Positions 36,293-45,535 of a DNA stretch of 64,000 nucleotides are shown here, piece after piece; positions within the stretch are counted from its first letter, which is position 1, and the number at the start of each line of letters is the position of its first letter. Made by a program: the position numbers and the translations under genes. The DNA comes from Streptomyces ochraceiscleroticus. GTDB lineage: Bacteria > Actinomycetota > Actinomycetes > Streptomycetales > Streptomycetaceae. The stretch lies in NCBI RefSeq assembly GCF_000720485.1, contig NZ_JOAX01000004.1:1-64000 (forward strand), written 5' to 3'. The notes below the pieces were generated by a model, which had not been told where the DNA came from, did not search any database, and saw nothing but the letters and a program-made list of their open reading frames with translations.

Positions 36293-37297
36293 TCACCACT
36301 CCAGATCCGCCTGCACCGGTAAGTGATCACTCGGATACTGTCCGTCCTTGGCGAAAATGTTGATCTCGGCACTCAGCGTCCGCACGGACGGGGAAGTGAG
36401 CAGCCAGTCCACGCGGTCGCCGTTCGGGACGAGCGGCCGGTAGCCGTGGAACGTGGCGTACTGCGCGCTGCGCTCCTCCGCCGCGTCCCAGGAGTCCACG
36501 AGCGATCCGGCACGCAGCATCGTCTCGTACACCGGATTCGCGTGCGCGGCGACGTTGAAGTCACCTGTCACGATCCGGGGCAGTCCCGCCTCCAGGCTGC
36601 GCAGCCGGTCGGTGATGAGGCCGGCGGAGCGCTCGCGCGAGCCCTGGTGGGCGTGATCGAGATGCGTATTGAGGGCGTAGAACTCCGCACCGGTCAGCAG
36701 GTCACGGAAGCGCACCCATGTCACCATGCGGATGACGCTGTTTCCCCAGGTCGCCGAGCCGATCACGTACGGCGTATCGGACAGCCAGAAGTGGTCGTAC
36801 TCAACAGGCCGCAGTCGCCGCGTGTCATAAAAGATCGCCGCGAACTCGTCCCGGCTGCCGCCCGCGCGCCCGGTCCCCAGCCAGGAGTACCGCGCTCCCA
36901 GGTCCTCCGCGATCTCCTGCAACTGCCCGTACAGCCCCTCCTGCGTCCCCAGCAGGTGCGGCGCCTCCCGCCGCAGCAGCTCACGCATGACCGGGCGACG
37001 CTGTACCCAGGAGTTCGGCTGCTGCTCCGAGGCGTACCGCAGATTGAACGTCATCGCCCGCAGCCGCCGCCCGGCACCCCCTTCCGGCGCCGTCCGCCCC
37101 TCCGAAGCCGTCCGCCGTTCCCCGTCCGCCGCCTCAGCAACCCCGCCGGTCCCGCCAACCCCCACAACCGGCACCGCCGCCGCGACAGCCACCCCCGCCA
37201 CCCGCAAGGCAAGCCGCCGCCCCACCCAGTCACTGCCGGCCGCGGCGACAGCCACACTTGCACGTGCCGATGCAGTTGCGGTCGCAGTTGCGGTCAC
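36293..37297 (-). CDS. secreted endonuclease/exonuclease/phosphatase-family protein
   Basis: 334 residues. A signal peptide (RRLALRVAGVAVAAAVPVVGV) precedes an EEP domain: RAMTFNLRYA, LGTQEG (metal Glu), ALNTHLDH, TGDFNV and SDHLPV (catalytic Asp-His), all present. The group acts on phosphodiesters or phosphomonoesters (e.g. sphingomyelinase-like or sugar-phosphatase). GTG 37297 was chosen for its adjacent GGAGGAG; the frame extends to 37363. Confidence 0.85.
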   Translation of the reverse strand: MTATATATASARASVAVAAAGSDWVGRRLALRVAGVAVAAAVPVVGVGGTGGVAEAADGERRTASEGRTAPEGGAGRRLRAMTFNLRYASEQQPNSWVQRRPVMRELLRREAPHLLGTQEGLYGQLQEIAEDLGARYSWLGTGRAGGSRDEFAAIFYDTRRLRPVEYDHFWLSDTPYVIGSATWGNSVIRMVTWVRFRDLLTGAEFYALNTHLDHAHQGSRERSAGLITDRLRSLEAGLPRIVTGDFNVAAHANPVYETMLRAGSLVDSWDAAEERSAQYATFHGYRPLVPNGDRVDWLLTSPSVRTLSAEINIFAKDGQYPSDHLPVQADLEW

Positions 37298-37532
37298 ATC
37301 TCCTCCAACCGACCGGTCCGAGCTTCCGCCCTTCTCCTCTCCCGCCCTTCCCCTCCAGAACACCGAAGAGTCTCAGCCCTCCCGGTTATATGAAAGTGGC
37401 CACCTCCCGGCGCCCCTCGGAATTCGCCATGACCGTCCGACCGGGCCCAGCACTCACCGAGAGCCCCGGCCCCCGGAGCCCATCAGTCACTGACGCGATG
37501 AGCTGCTGACGCAATGAGCTGTGACGCGACCC

Positions 37533-38159
37533 TCAGTCACCGCTGCCGCCCGACGGCCCCTCCCAGTCCGCGTATCGAATGCGGGAGATCTCCCGTACCT
37601 CCCCCACCGTCCCCCACTCGTCCCTGCCCAGCCGGGACAGCGGACGCAGCTTACGAATGTCCGGATGCCCGTCGACCATGACGTCCTCGGCGACCACGGC
37701 ATGCACGACCTGGCCGAAGACGACCGTGGAGTCCCCGAAGCGCAACGTGCTGTGCAGCCGGCACTCCAGCGCCACCGGGGAAGCAGCCACCCGAGGCGGC
37801 TTCACGCACCGACTCGGCTCCGTCGCGATCCCCACCTCCTCGAACTCACTCACCCCGTGCGGGAAATCCGTCGCCGTCTCATTGATCTGCTCGAAGAGCC
37901 CCTCAGGCGCGAGGTTCACAACGAACTCCCCGCTGGCTTCCACATTGAGCAGCGAATCCTTCCGCCCCACGGAAGTGAACTGCACAATCGGCGGCGAGAC
38001 GGAGGAGATGGTAAAGAACGAATGCGGGGCTAGGTTCGCCGAACCACCATATCGACCGACTGTAGAGACCCAGGCGATTGGCCGCGGCACCACCGTCGCG
38101 GTCAGGAGCCGGTAGAAGTCGTTGCGGGACACCTTCTGTGGATCGATCTCGATACGCAT
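37533..38159 (-). CDS. flavin reductase-like protein (FMN-binding split barrel)
   Basis: 208 residues. The N-terminal YRLLTATVVPRPIAWVSTVGRYGGSANLAPHSFFTISSVSPPIV is the flavin-reductase-like signature; FVVNLA and a C-terminal PLSRLGRDEW follow. It probably binds FMN and reduces flavin or a small substrate. It sits immediately left of the dead integrase, so its flank may be an attachment site of the lost element. Confidence 0.85.
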   Translation of the reverse strand: MRIEIDPQKVSRNDFYRLLTATVVPRPIAWVSTVGRYGGSANLAPHSFFTISSVSPPIVQFTSVGRKDSLLNVEASGEFVVNLAPEGLFEQINETATDFPHGVSEFEEVGIATEPSRCVKPPRVAASPVALECRLHSTLRFGDSTVVFGQVVHAVVAEDVMVDGHPDIRKLRPLSRLGRDEWGTVGEVREISRIRYADWEGPSGGSGD

Positions 38160-38283
38160 GATCGCCAGTATCCACAGAGGCAACCCGGCAGGCTAACCGC
38201 AGATCGACGGCATCACCCAACCCCCACTCTCGGCAGACAGTGCCTGGTATCGGACTCGTCCAGCACCACCAGGAGCCGACACC

Positions 38284-39956
38284 GTGCCAGCCGTCCAACC
38301 CCTCTGGGAGGACTTCGAGGTCCCCGCCCACGCCCGAGGCGGACAGGTAACCCTCAACCTCTACGACCACCTCGCCCGCTACGTCCCCAAGCGCCCCGGC
38401 GCGTACCTGCGCATCTCCTCCGACCGTTTCGGCCTGGAAGCCGGCGTCGACCGCCAGCTCGAAGACGCCGAGGACTCGCGCAAGCGCCTGCACTGGGGGC
38501 TGTTCGCCAAGGTCTACAGGGAGAACGACACCTCCGCCTTCAAGAAGCGCAAGGTCATTCGCCCCGACGGGACGATCGACTGGATCGTCCTGCGGCCGGA
38601 GTTCCGGCAACTCCTCGCCGATCTGGCAGCCGGCGTCATCGACGGGGTCATCTTCTACGACCTCGACCGCCTCGTACGCCAGCCCCGCGACCTCGAAGAC
38701 TCATCGACATCGTCGAGTACGTCAAGCGGCCGGTCACCGGCGCTACCGGCGGCCGCATGAACCTGATCAACGACAGCGACCGCCACATGGCCCGGATGAT
38801 GTGCGTGATGGCACTGAAGTCCTCCGAGGACACAGCCCGCCGCGTCGCACGCCAACACCTCTCCGCCGCCCAGAACGGCATCGCCCAAGGCCGGATCGCC
38901 TACGGCTGGGTCCGCAAGGGCGAGCACAAGGGCCAGCTCGTACCCGACGAAGCCGACCTCGTCGTCCGCATCTACCAGGACTTCATGTCCGGCGAGTCCG
39001 CCTACGCGATCGCCAAGCGGTTCAACGTCGAGGGAATCAAACCTCCCGAGGCACGCACCTGGTCGTCCAACATGATCAACAAGATGCTGCGCAATCCGCG
39101 GTACGCGGGGATGGTCGCCTATGGAGGCAGGCACCGCGTCGGAGGCACGCGAGTCGATGACGGCTGGTCACTCGTGCTCTTCGACGACGATGGGCGTCCC
39201 TACCTCGGCTCCTGGGAACCCATCATCACCCCAAAGCTCTGGTCCCAGGTCCAGTTCGAGCTGCAGCGGCGCCGCCAAGAAGCTGGCATCCACCTCGGCA
39301 AGGCCCGTCCCGCTCCTGTTCGCAAGTACTTCCTCTCCGGCATCCTCCGGTGCTCGAAATGCGACCGCGGGCTGGTAGGCCACGCCTACAAACAACGCAA
39401 GACAGGAAAGGTCGTCCGCGACTACATCTGCCCACCTACCGTCCAAGGAGGCTGTGGCGGCACAGCCATCGCTGCCAGCACTACAGACGCGGCGATCGAA
39501 GAAGCAATCAGCGCCTTCCTGCGCAAGCAGCTCCGCACGGCGGCAGACAACCAGGAGAGCGCCGCAGATGCCATTACGGCACTGCAGGCACGCGTGGACC
39601 AAGACCTGGCTCGGAAGAGTGATCTCATTCAACGCTGGTCCAGCGGAACCCTTCACGAGACGGGCCTATCCGAAGAGGACTACTTCGCGATGCTCTCCGG
39701 ACTGAACTGAAAGGTATCCACGGCTCGCACGCAGATAGAAGAACTGGAAGGAAACCCGCCGCCCAACATCTCAATCGACCAACTGATTCAGAACTGGGAA
39801 GGAGGGACGCTGCATCAACGACGCGCAATACTCAAGCGTTATCTCCGCCGCATCGTGGTCCTTCCGGCTCCCCCACGCCGGGGTTTCAATCGGAGCGAGA
39901 CCGTGAAGGAACGCCTCGCTCCATCATGGAAGACTCTCGAAGAGATCACCTACTAG
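38284..39956 (+). pseudogene. large serine recombinase (integrase), frameshift plus nonsense
   Basis: The resolvase domain begins AYLRISSDRFGLEAGVDRQLED (Ser nucleophile in RISSD) in one frame. After VRQPRDLED the frame shifts at 38700/38701; restoring one C gives LIDIVEYVKRP. The second frame carries the recombinase and zinc domains (LSGILRCSKCDRGLVGH, CPPTVQGGCGG) and meets an opal TGA at 39708-39710. Beyond it the same frame stays open and family-like (RTQIEELEG ... RAILKRYLRRIVV) to TAG 39954. Repaired length would be about 557 residues. A phage or integrative element once inserted here has lost its integrase and most genes. Confidence 0.9.
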
Positions 39957-39995
39957 GTGAGGGGCCCGCCGGACAGCCGGTGGACCCCTCACCTA
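39954..39995. terminator. bidirectional hairpin at end of integrase
   Basis: Perfect 11-bp arms TAGGTGAGGGG / CCCCTCACCTA at 39954-39964 and 39985-39995. The arms contain the integrase stop and the stop of a small minus-strand frame, as for convergent genes. Confidence 0.7.
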
Positions 39996-40127
39996 ATTAC
40001 CCATATGCTCCAGCAGTTTTCGAACTCGCACCGCCTCAGTATCGATCAGGTCTGGGCACTCAGCCAGAAACCGATCGATCCAATCCTGGCTTGGGCCTCG
40101 CGGTGAAGGAGCCGGCACGCCATTCAT
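39993..40127 (-). CDS. small element-associated protein, possible remnant
   Basis: 44 residues ending DWIDRFLAECPDLIDTEA then VRVRKLLEHMGN. Short proteins ending in a W(V/I)xxFLAxxPxLxxxxxxRxxxLL pattern often sit beside actinobacterial integrases. It shares the hairpin at 39954-39995 with the integrase. The start is uncertain (frame open to 40181). It may be the remaining tail of an excisionase or regulator. Confidence 0.35.
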   Translation of the reverse strand: MNGVPAPSPRGPSQDWIDRFLAECPDLIDTEAVRVRKLLEHMGN

Positions 40128-40294
40128 CGCACGAACCGACTCACATCGATGAGAATCCTGGTGGGGCACTTCTCGCTTCACCTCGCCAAAGAGAATTAAC
40201 CCGTAGTGCCGCTCTGGTCTTCACGCACCTACTGCAGGCAACATGAAGATGAACACTATTCTCCAGCAACGGCCGCACCAAATTCACTTAGACG

Positions 40295-40492
40295 TCATTT
40301 CGTTTGGAGTCGTCGATGGCAGACGAGGGCTGAAGCGATGGCGGTGAAGGCGAGGAAGTGCTGGGGCTTGCGTTCGTAGCGGCGGTGGAGACGTCGGCAG
40401 CCCAGCAGCCAGGACACCGTGCGCTCGACGACCCAACGGCGCCGGCCCAGCCGCCGCGAGGACTCGGTTCCTTTGCGGGCCAGCCCCCGCAT
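40295..40492 (-). pseudogene. IS5-family transposase C-terminal fragment
   Basis: 65 codons reading GRRRWVVERTVSWLLGCRRLHRRYERKPQHFLAFTAIASALVCHRRL. RWVVERT(F/V)xWL...RLRxRYER is the standard C-terminus (third catalytic Glu) of IS5/IS1647-type transposases in Streptomyces. The N-terminal two thirds are missing at the 40495 side, and no left terminal repeat is seen. It sits between the integrase ruin and the ABC permeases. Confidence 0.8.
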
Positions 40493-40620
40493 TCACTCGC
40501 CCCCGCCCCGCCGACGCCTGACCGCCCCTGACCGATCCACCGGTCGCCCCCGGTACCCGGCCGGAGACAGTCCTCGCCGGCTGAATGAGCGTCCAGCAAC
40601 AAGCTGGACGCTCTCCGACG

Positions 40621-41529
40621 TCAGCCCTTGACCGCTCCCGTCGTGAGTCCGCCCACGATCCAGCGCTGGAGGAACGCGTAGATCACGAGGATGGGGACCA
40701 CCGCGATGAGGATGCCGGCGCTGAGGCCGGTGTAGTCCGTGGAAAAGGTGCCGCTGAAGTTCAGCATCCCCAGCGCCAGCGTGTTGTGCCCGGGCGAGCT
40801 GAGGATGATCAGGGCCATCAGCATCTCGTTCCGCGTGGCGACCATGTCCAGCACGGTGACGGTGACCAGGACCGGCAGCGACAGCGGGATGACGAACTGC
40901 AGGAAGATCCGCAGATCCCCGGCCCCGTCCATGCGCGCGGCCTCGAAGAGCTCGTCGGGCAGCCAGCGGAAGTACTGCTGCAGCACCAGGGTGGTGAAGG
41001 GGAGGCCGAAGGCCAGGTAGGGCGGCAGTAGTCCCCACAAGGAGTCGGTCAGGCCCAGGCTCCGCTCCATCATGAACAGCGGGACGATCGCGATGTAGAT
41101 CGGCACCGTCTGCCCGGCGAAGACCAGGATCATGACCCCACGGCGGTACCGCAGCTCCAGCTTGGCCAGGGCATAGGCGAGGAGGGCCGAGATGAAGACC
41201 CCGATCGGGGTCTTCACCACCGTGATGAGCATGGTGTTGACATAGGTGGTGGAGAACCGTCCGGTCTCCCAGGCGGCCGGGAAGTTCCGCAGGGTCAGGT
41301 CGTGCGGCAGCGAGAGCGTTCCGTTCCCGGCGAAGTCGGCGGCGGTGCGCACCGCCGTGGACAACAGGATCAGCAGCGGGGAGAACCAGAGCACGGCCAG
41401 AACGGCCAGGACACCGGTGGCGGCCAGCATCCGGGCGGCCCGGGTACGGGCATGGGGGCGGGAGCGCCGTCGCAGAGCGGGGGCGCCGTCCTGAGCGCGG
41501 TCCGGGGTGGCGGTGAGGGTGGCTGCCAT
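40621..41529 (-). CDS. sugar ABC transporter permease, MalG-type
   Basis: 302 residues with six membrane segments. The permease EAA loop ELFEAARMDGAGDLRIFLQFVIPLSLP is intact, as is the C-terminal LQRWIVGGLTTGAVKG that typifies MalG-like carbohydrate permeases. It lies 5 bases downstream of the MalF-type gene on the same strand. Because the binding protein is truncated, the importer is probably non-functional or uses another binding protein. Confidence 0.9.
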   Translation of the reverse strand: MAATLTATPDRAQDGAPALRRRSRPHARTRAARMLAATGVLAVLAVLWFSPLLILLSTAVRTAADFAGNGTLSLPHDLTLRNFPAAWETGRFSTTYVNTMLITVVKTPIGVFISALLAYALAKLELRYRRGVMILVFAGQTVPIYIAIVPLFMMERSLGLTDSLWGLLPPYLAFGLPFTTLVLQQYFRWLPDELFEAARMDGAGDLRIFLQFVIPLSLPVLVTVTVLDMVATRNEMLMALIILSSPGHNTLALGMLNFSGTFSTDYTGLSAGILIAVVPILVIYAFLQRWIVGGLTTGAVKG

Positions 41530-41534
41530 CGTTG

Positions 41535-42437
41535 TCAGTCCTTGGTCTGGGAGAGGACGTAGGGGATGCCGACGAGTACGGCGACCAGTGTGGTGACCAC
41601 GGCGATGGCGGCTCCGTAACCGGCCTCGTAGTAGGCGAAGACATTGAAGAACATCCAGGTGCCGAGCATCTGCGTGGAGCGCCCGGGCCCGCCGTAGGTG
41701 AGGGCGTAGATCAGGTCGAAGACCTTGAACGACTCGATGAGCGATAGGGCGAGGATGACGTAGTTCGTGGGCCGCAGCGCGGGCAGAGTGACGAACCGGA
41801 ACCTCTGCCAGGGCCCGGCGCCGTCGACCCTGGCGGACTCGTAGAGGTCCTCGGGGATGTTCTGCAGGGCGGCGAGGTAGAGCAGGAGCGGGAAGCCGGC
41901 CCGTACCCAGATCGCGGGGACCATCGCCGCCCACAGCGCGAACGCGTCGTCGCCGGTCCAGCTCTGGGCCAGCGATCCCAGGCCGACCGCGCGCAGCGCA
42001 CCGTTGACCGCGCCCGCGCTGGGGTCGTACAGCCAGCCCCAGATGGTGGCGACGGTGACCAGCGGCAGCACGGCCGGGGCGTAGAAGACGGTGCGCAGCA
42101 GGGCGCGGCCGCGTACCAGGCAGCTGTTGAGGGCGAGTGCCAGGGCGAGGCCAAGCAGCATGGGCACGAGGATGGTGACGACGGCCCAGGCGACGTTGTT
42201 CTTGACGGCGAGGCCCAGGACGGGGTCGTCCGCCATCCTCCGGTAGTTGTCCAGGCCGGTGAAGTCCATGGTCGGCGTGATGCCGTTCCAGTCGGTGAGG
42301 CTGATGAGCACGGACCGGGCGGCCGGGTAGACCAGGAAGGCGAGGTAGACCACGAGGGCGGGGGCGGCGTAGAGCCAGGGCCGCCAGCCCTTGCGTCGGG
42401 CGCCGCGGGGGGAGCGTGCGAGGGCCGCGGTGGCCAT
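41535..42437 (-). CDS. sugar ABC transporter permease, MalF-type
   Basis: 300 residues, six membrane helices, and the EAA loop EDLYESARVDGAGPWQRFRFVTLPALRP. AAPALVVYLAFLVYPAARSVLISLTDWNG is the typical MalF-family N-terminus. The start ATG overlaps the stop of the binding-protein remnant (TGATG), so the operon order was binding protein, MalF, MalG. Confidence 0.9.
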   Translation of the reverse strand: MATAALARSPRGARRKGWRPWLYAAPALVVYLAFLVYPAARSVLISLTDWNGITPTMDFTGLDNYRRMADDPVLGLAVKNNVAWAVVTILVPMLLGLALALALNSCLVRGRALLRTVFYAPAVLPLVTVATIWGWLYDPSAGAVNGALRAVGLGSLAQSWTGDDAFALWAAMVPAIWVRAGFPLLLYLAALQNIPEDLYESARVDGAGPWQRFRFVTLPALRPTNYVILALSLIESFKVFDLIYALTYGGPGRSTQMLGTWMFFNVFAYYEAGYGAAIAVVTTLVAVLVGIPYVLSQTKD

Positions 42438-42850
42438 CAGGCATCGCCTCTCTTCCAGCCGCTGACGGCCTTCTGCATCTGCTCGGCCGCGGTGGTCGCG
42501 GTGATGTTGCGCTGGGCGACGTCGGACTGAATCTGGTAGTAGGCCTCGGCGACGTCCTTGGGGAGCGCCTGGTCCTGGATGCTGTAGTGGGGGTACTGCC
42601 TCGACCAGCGGAGCCACTTGGCGGCCAGCGGCTGGGCCTCGGCGCCCGGCGGGTCGAGCTCCCGGGCCGGGGTGCGGAAGCCCGCGAAGGTGCGTTGGGC
42701 GCGCGGGGTGAGCAGGACGTCGAAGAGCCGCGTGGCCTGTTCCGGATGAGCGGCGCCCTTGGGGATGAACAGGCCCTCGGTCCAGCCGGAGGTGCGCACC
42801 ACGCGGTGATCGGTGGGCAGGACGAAGGTGTCGAACTTCTCCTTGGGCAT
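42437..42850 (-). pseudogene. ABC sugar-binding protein, C-terminal fragment
   Basis: About 137 codons: KFDTFVLPTDHRVVRTSGW, FIPKGAAHPEQATRLFDVLLTPRAQRTFAG, ending SGWKRGDA. This is the C-terminal lobe of an extracellular solute-binding protein (family 1). The signal peptide and first 280 or so residues are gone. From about 42850 the sequence becomes a NUDIX gene on the opposite strand, so a rearrangement cut the gene. Confidence 0.75.
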
Positions 42851-43301
42851 CCCCGTGCTCCTGGTCCACCACGCTGGGACGAAGCACTGGGTGATGCCCG
42901 GCGGAAAGACCGACGACGGGCCCAAAGGTGGGGAGACACCGCTCCAGTGCTGTGAGCGGGAAGGCAGGGAGGAGACCGGCGTACCGGTCCAAGTGGGCCG
43001 CCTCCTTGTAGTGCAGTGGCTGTCCAGCGGGGGTCCGGGAAACTACAGCAATCCTCGCGCGTGCCACCTCTTTGTGTTCAGCGCCACCGTTTCCCCGCGG
43101 CACTACGACCGCATCCGCGTTCCGGAAGGAGAGCTGCTCGGCTGGGACTGGTGGGAGCCCGAGGCGGCCCTGGCGGTGATGGACAGGACGAACGCGCCGC
43201 TCCTGGCCGCCGCCGTGCGGGCAGCTTCCGGGGCGCAGGAGGCTCCGCTGTACCTGGAGGACGACCAGCAGCCGACTGGCACGCGAGAGGTCAGCCGGTG
43301 A
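42849..43301 (+). pseudogene. NUDIX hydrolase, 5'-truncated
   Basis: About 150 codons. VLLVHHAGTKHWVMPGG leads into the Nudix box GETPLQCCEREGREETGV (REx2EExG elements present). The conserved N-terminal strand begins only at about 42849; upstream codons of the open frame (GTG 42813) are the antisense of the binding-protein fragment. A fortuitous start could still make a near-complete enzyme, but the native start region is missing. Nudix proteins hydrolyse nucleoside diphosphate derivatives. Confidence 0.6.
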
Positions 43302-43422
43302 CCACCTCCGTAGATCGGCTCAAACGCCAGAATGATTCCGAGGCCGATCGCCGGCACCTGCCGCACTATTGAACGACGCGCTCATTCCTTACCTCGACCG
43401 CTAAAAGGAACGCGCTACCCAG

Positions 43423-45474
43423 TCACGCTCTCGGGGAAGGTTGCTTACGTGGATGGCTGAGCGAGCATGGCCGGCAGAGTAGAGCAGCCTTTTTGCGATT
43501 GTGCGGCGTGGAAAGGAAGGGTCTATCGCAGCGCGGGCACAGCCACCACCGGTCCTTATTGGAACCGGGATTGACGTCGGCTGGTGTGACCTCCCCGTTC
43601 ATCGTCGGATGCCAGATCGCGGCCACATGAGGGAATAGGTCGGCGAGAGAACGGCCTGGTTTGGGGGCTGCTCGGGCGACATCTGACTGAGCACGTCCGC
43701 ACAAGGGGCAGCCCACACCATGCGCCGTGCGGTTGCTGATATATGCCTGCCACTCGTGCCCGCACGCGGTGCAAGCCCACCAGGCCTTCGTATTGGCGTA
43801 GGGGGCCACTCGGCTAGGAGTCGTGGTGTTCTTCGTCGCATGCCACTCGGCGGCGACTTCTGGAAATTCAGAGGCGAGGCTTATGTCTCGCAAAGAATAG
43901 ATGCCGATGTCGGCTTGCGCGGTGGCAATGGGCTTCCCGGCCGAGCGATAGCTCTGGATTTCGGGGACAGTACATCCAAGCTGCGCGAGACCGTCCACGG
44001 CCGCGCACGTGAGGGTGTACGCGTCGGCGTAAGCGGGGACGCGCACCGAGATCTCACCGACGCCCAGCTCGGGCAAGCTTCCTTCACGTAACCGCAGCAC
44101 GTGCCACCCAGCGCTGAGTAGAGCCTTCGTCTGCACCTCGTCACGGGCTACATTCCCGGTGTGCCAAAACTCCCCATCAAGCTCAATAACGACACGCCAA
44201 TCGGCTAGAACGACGTCACCCCGGACGGCTCGCCGCCCGGTGACCCTGATCGGTTCGTGCCGTGCCGACACCGGCAGTCCAAGAGCCGCCAGCTCGGCAG
44301 CGAGCCGTATCTGCTGCGCTGACGTGCCATGCAGCAGGCACAGCGGGCAACGCTGACCCTTGGCACGGTGAACAATGCGCGTATGCCATTTGTGACCGTC
44401 ACGGCACTGCCACCACGCTTTGCGATTCGACTGCGGTTTGACATCTTCAGGGCGCAAAGGTCCATTGAGTGTTGAATGCCACTCGGCAGCCACGCCCGGC
44501 AGGATGTCGGCAAGCGACCTGCCCTCCGGCGGCACGCGCTGCTTCTCTGCCCGCTTCCGCGCCGCGCACTTACGACACCCAGCCCCCCGCGCAGTCCGTG
44601 CGCCCGGTGTTGCCTGCCATCCGAATCCGCATGTCGAGCAGAACCACCAGACACCCCGCAGGCTTCCGGGGCGGACACCTGTGGGACTGAGCACCCCGTT
44701 GCGCTCAACGTCCCACTCAGCGACCAACTCTGGGTACAAATCCGCTAGAGATTCCCCCGGCTCGGGACTGCTTGCTGCTGCCCCACGCCGGCGATGGGCA
44801 CAGGGCGGGCAGCCTGAACCATGAGCCACTCGATTGGCCACGGACGCCTGCCACTCGTGACCACAACTGTCACAGCACCACCAGGCGCGATAGTCGCTAC
44901 CGCCCGTCACCGTGGACGGAGCACGGTCGTTCCTGTCTGGGTGCCATTCGGCAAGCAGATGGGTGGGTAGTGGGCGCCTTCTCCGGGAAGGCGCTATCTT
45001 CCGCTCCACGGCACGGCGACGAGCGGCGCACCTCATACATCCCCTGCCGGAAACCCGTGCCCGAATCACAGCCTGCCACTCGTGTCCGCACGCCGGGCAG
45101 TGCCACCACACTTTCAGCGACCGATTCGGCTTAACGTCAGAAGGCGCTAACGGCCTGTTCTTTTCGGGGTGCCACTCGGCCGCCAGCTCCGGAACAAGCT
45201 CGGCAAGCGACTCATCCGCTCCAGGAGTGGTGCGGCTTTCGCGCACGAGGCGTACTGAGCACTCGGGGCACCGGGAAGCTCGCGCTGTCCGGTTTTTGAT
45301 GACCGCTTGCCATTCATGGGAACACTGCGAGCAGTGCCACCACACCTTCAAGGTGGAGAAGGGCTTGACCTCGTCCGGGAGCAAGCCACCGTTTAGCTCA
45401 TGGTGCCAATCGGCCGCTACGGCGGGGTAACGGTCATGGAGGGATTCCCCGGGCTGAGGGTTCCGTAGCGACAT
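43423..45474 (-). CDS. seven-zinc-ribbon protein with DUF559/Vsr-like nuclease core
   Basis: 683 residues from ATG 45474 (AGGAG 6 bases upstream). Seven repeats of about 60-70 residues (roughly 10-75, 88-150, 168-227, 240-305, 319-381, 530-594, 608-672) share AxWHPxxNG..P.(D/S)V.P.S...WW.CxxCGHEWQA....R....GCPxC, a treble-clef/zinc-ribbon (DUF4379-like) unit with two CxxC pairs. Repeat 5 has lost one Cys of its first pair (CRDGH) and repeat 4 the HEW. Between repeats 5 and 6, residues about 385-520 carry GDVVLADWRVVIELDGEFWH ... TKALLSAGWHVLRLRE, a PD-(D/E)XK core (Asp420, Glu431, Asp433) of DUF559/Vsr type. A DNA-binding nuclease, possibly defensive. It is upstream of the NUDIX scar and downstream of the MFS gene. 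Confidence 0.8.
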   Translation of the reverse strand: MSLRNPQPGESLHDRYPAVAADWHHELNGGLLPDEVKPFSTLKVWWHCSQCSHEWQAVIKNRTARASRCPECSVRLVRESRTTPGADESLAELVPELAAEWHPEKNRPLAPSDVKPNRSLKVWWHCPACGHEWQAVIRARVSGRGCMRCAARRRAVERKIAPSRRRRPLPTHLLAEWHPDRNDRAPSTVTGGSDYRAWWCCDSCGHEWQASVANRVAHGSGCPPCAHRRRGAAASSPEPGESLADLYPELVAEWDVERNGVLSPTGVRPGSLRGVWWFCSTCGFGWQATPGARTARGAGCRKCAARKRAEKQRVPPEGRSLADILPGVAAEWHSTLNGPLRPEDVKPQSNRKAWWQCRDGHKWHTRIVHRAKGQRCPLCLLHGTSAQQIRLAAELAALGLPVSARHEPIRVTGRRAVRGDVVLADWRVVIELDGEFWHTGNVARDEVQTKALLSAGWHVLRLREGSLPELGVGEISVRVPAYADAYTLTCAAVDGLAQLGCTVPEIQSYRSAGKPIATAQADIGIYSLRDISLASEFPEVAAEWHATKNTTTPSRVAPYANTKAWWACTACGHEWQAYISNRTAHGVGCPLCGRAQSDVARAAPKPGRSLADLFPHVAAIWHPTMNGEVTPADVNPGSNKDRWWLCPRCDRPFLSTPHNRKKAALLCRPCSLSHPRKQPSPRA

Positions 45475-45535
45475 GAGCTCTCCTGCTAGACGGCCAACCT
45501 CATAGCACCCCGTCGACGACACGAACGCAAGGACA

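Noticed and set aside
38160..38283. Possible tRNA or att site next to the integrase
   Set aside because: No cloverleaf or T-loop sequence is visible and no matching direct repeat was found by eye on the other side.
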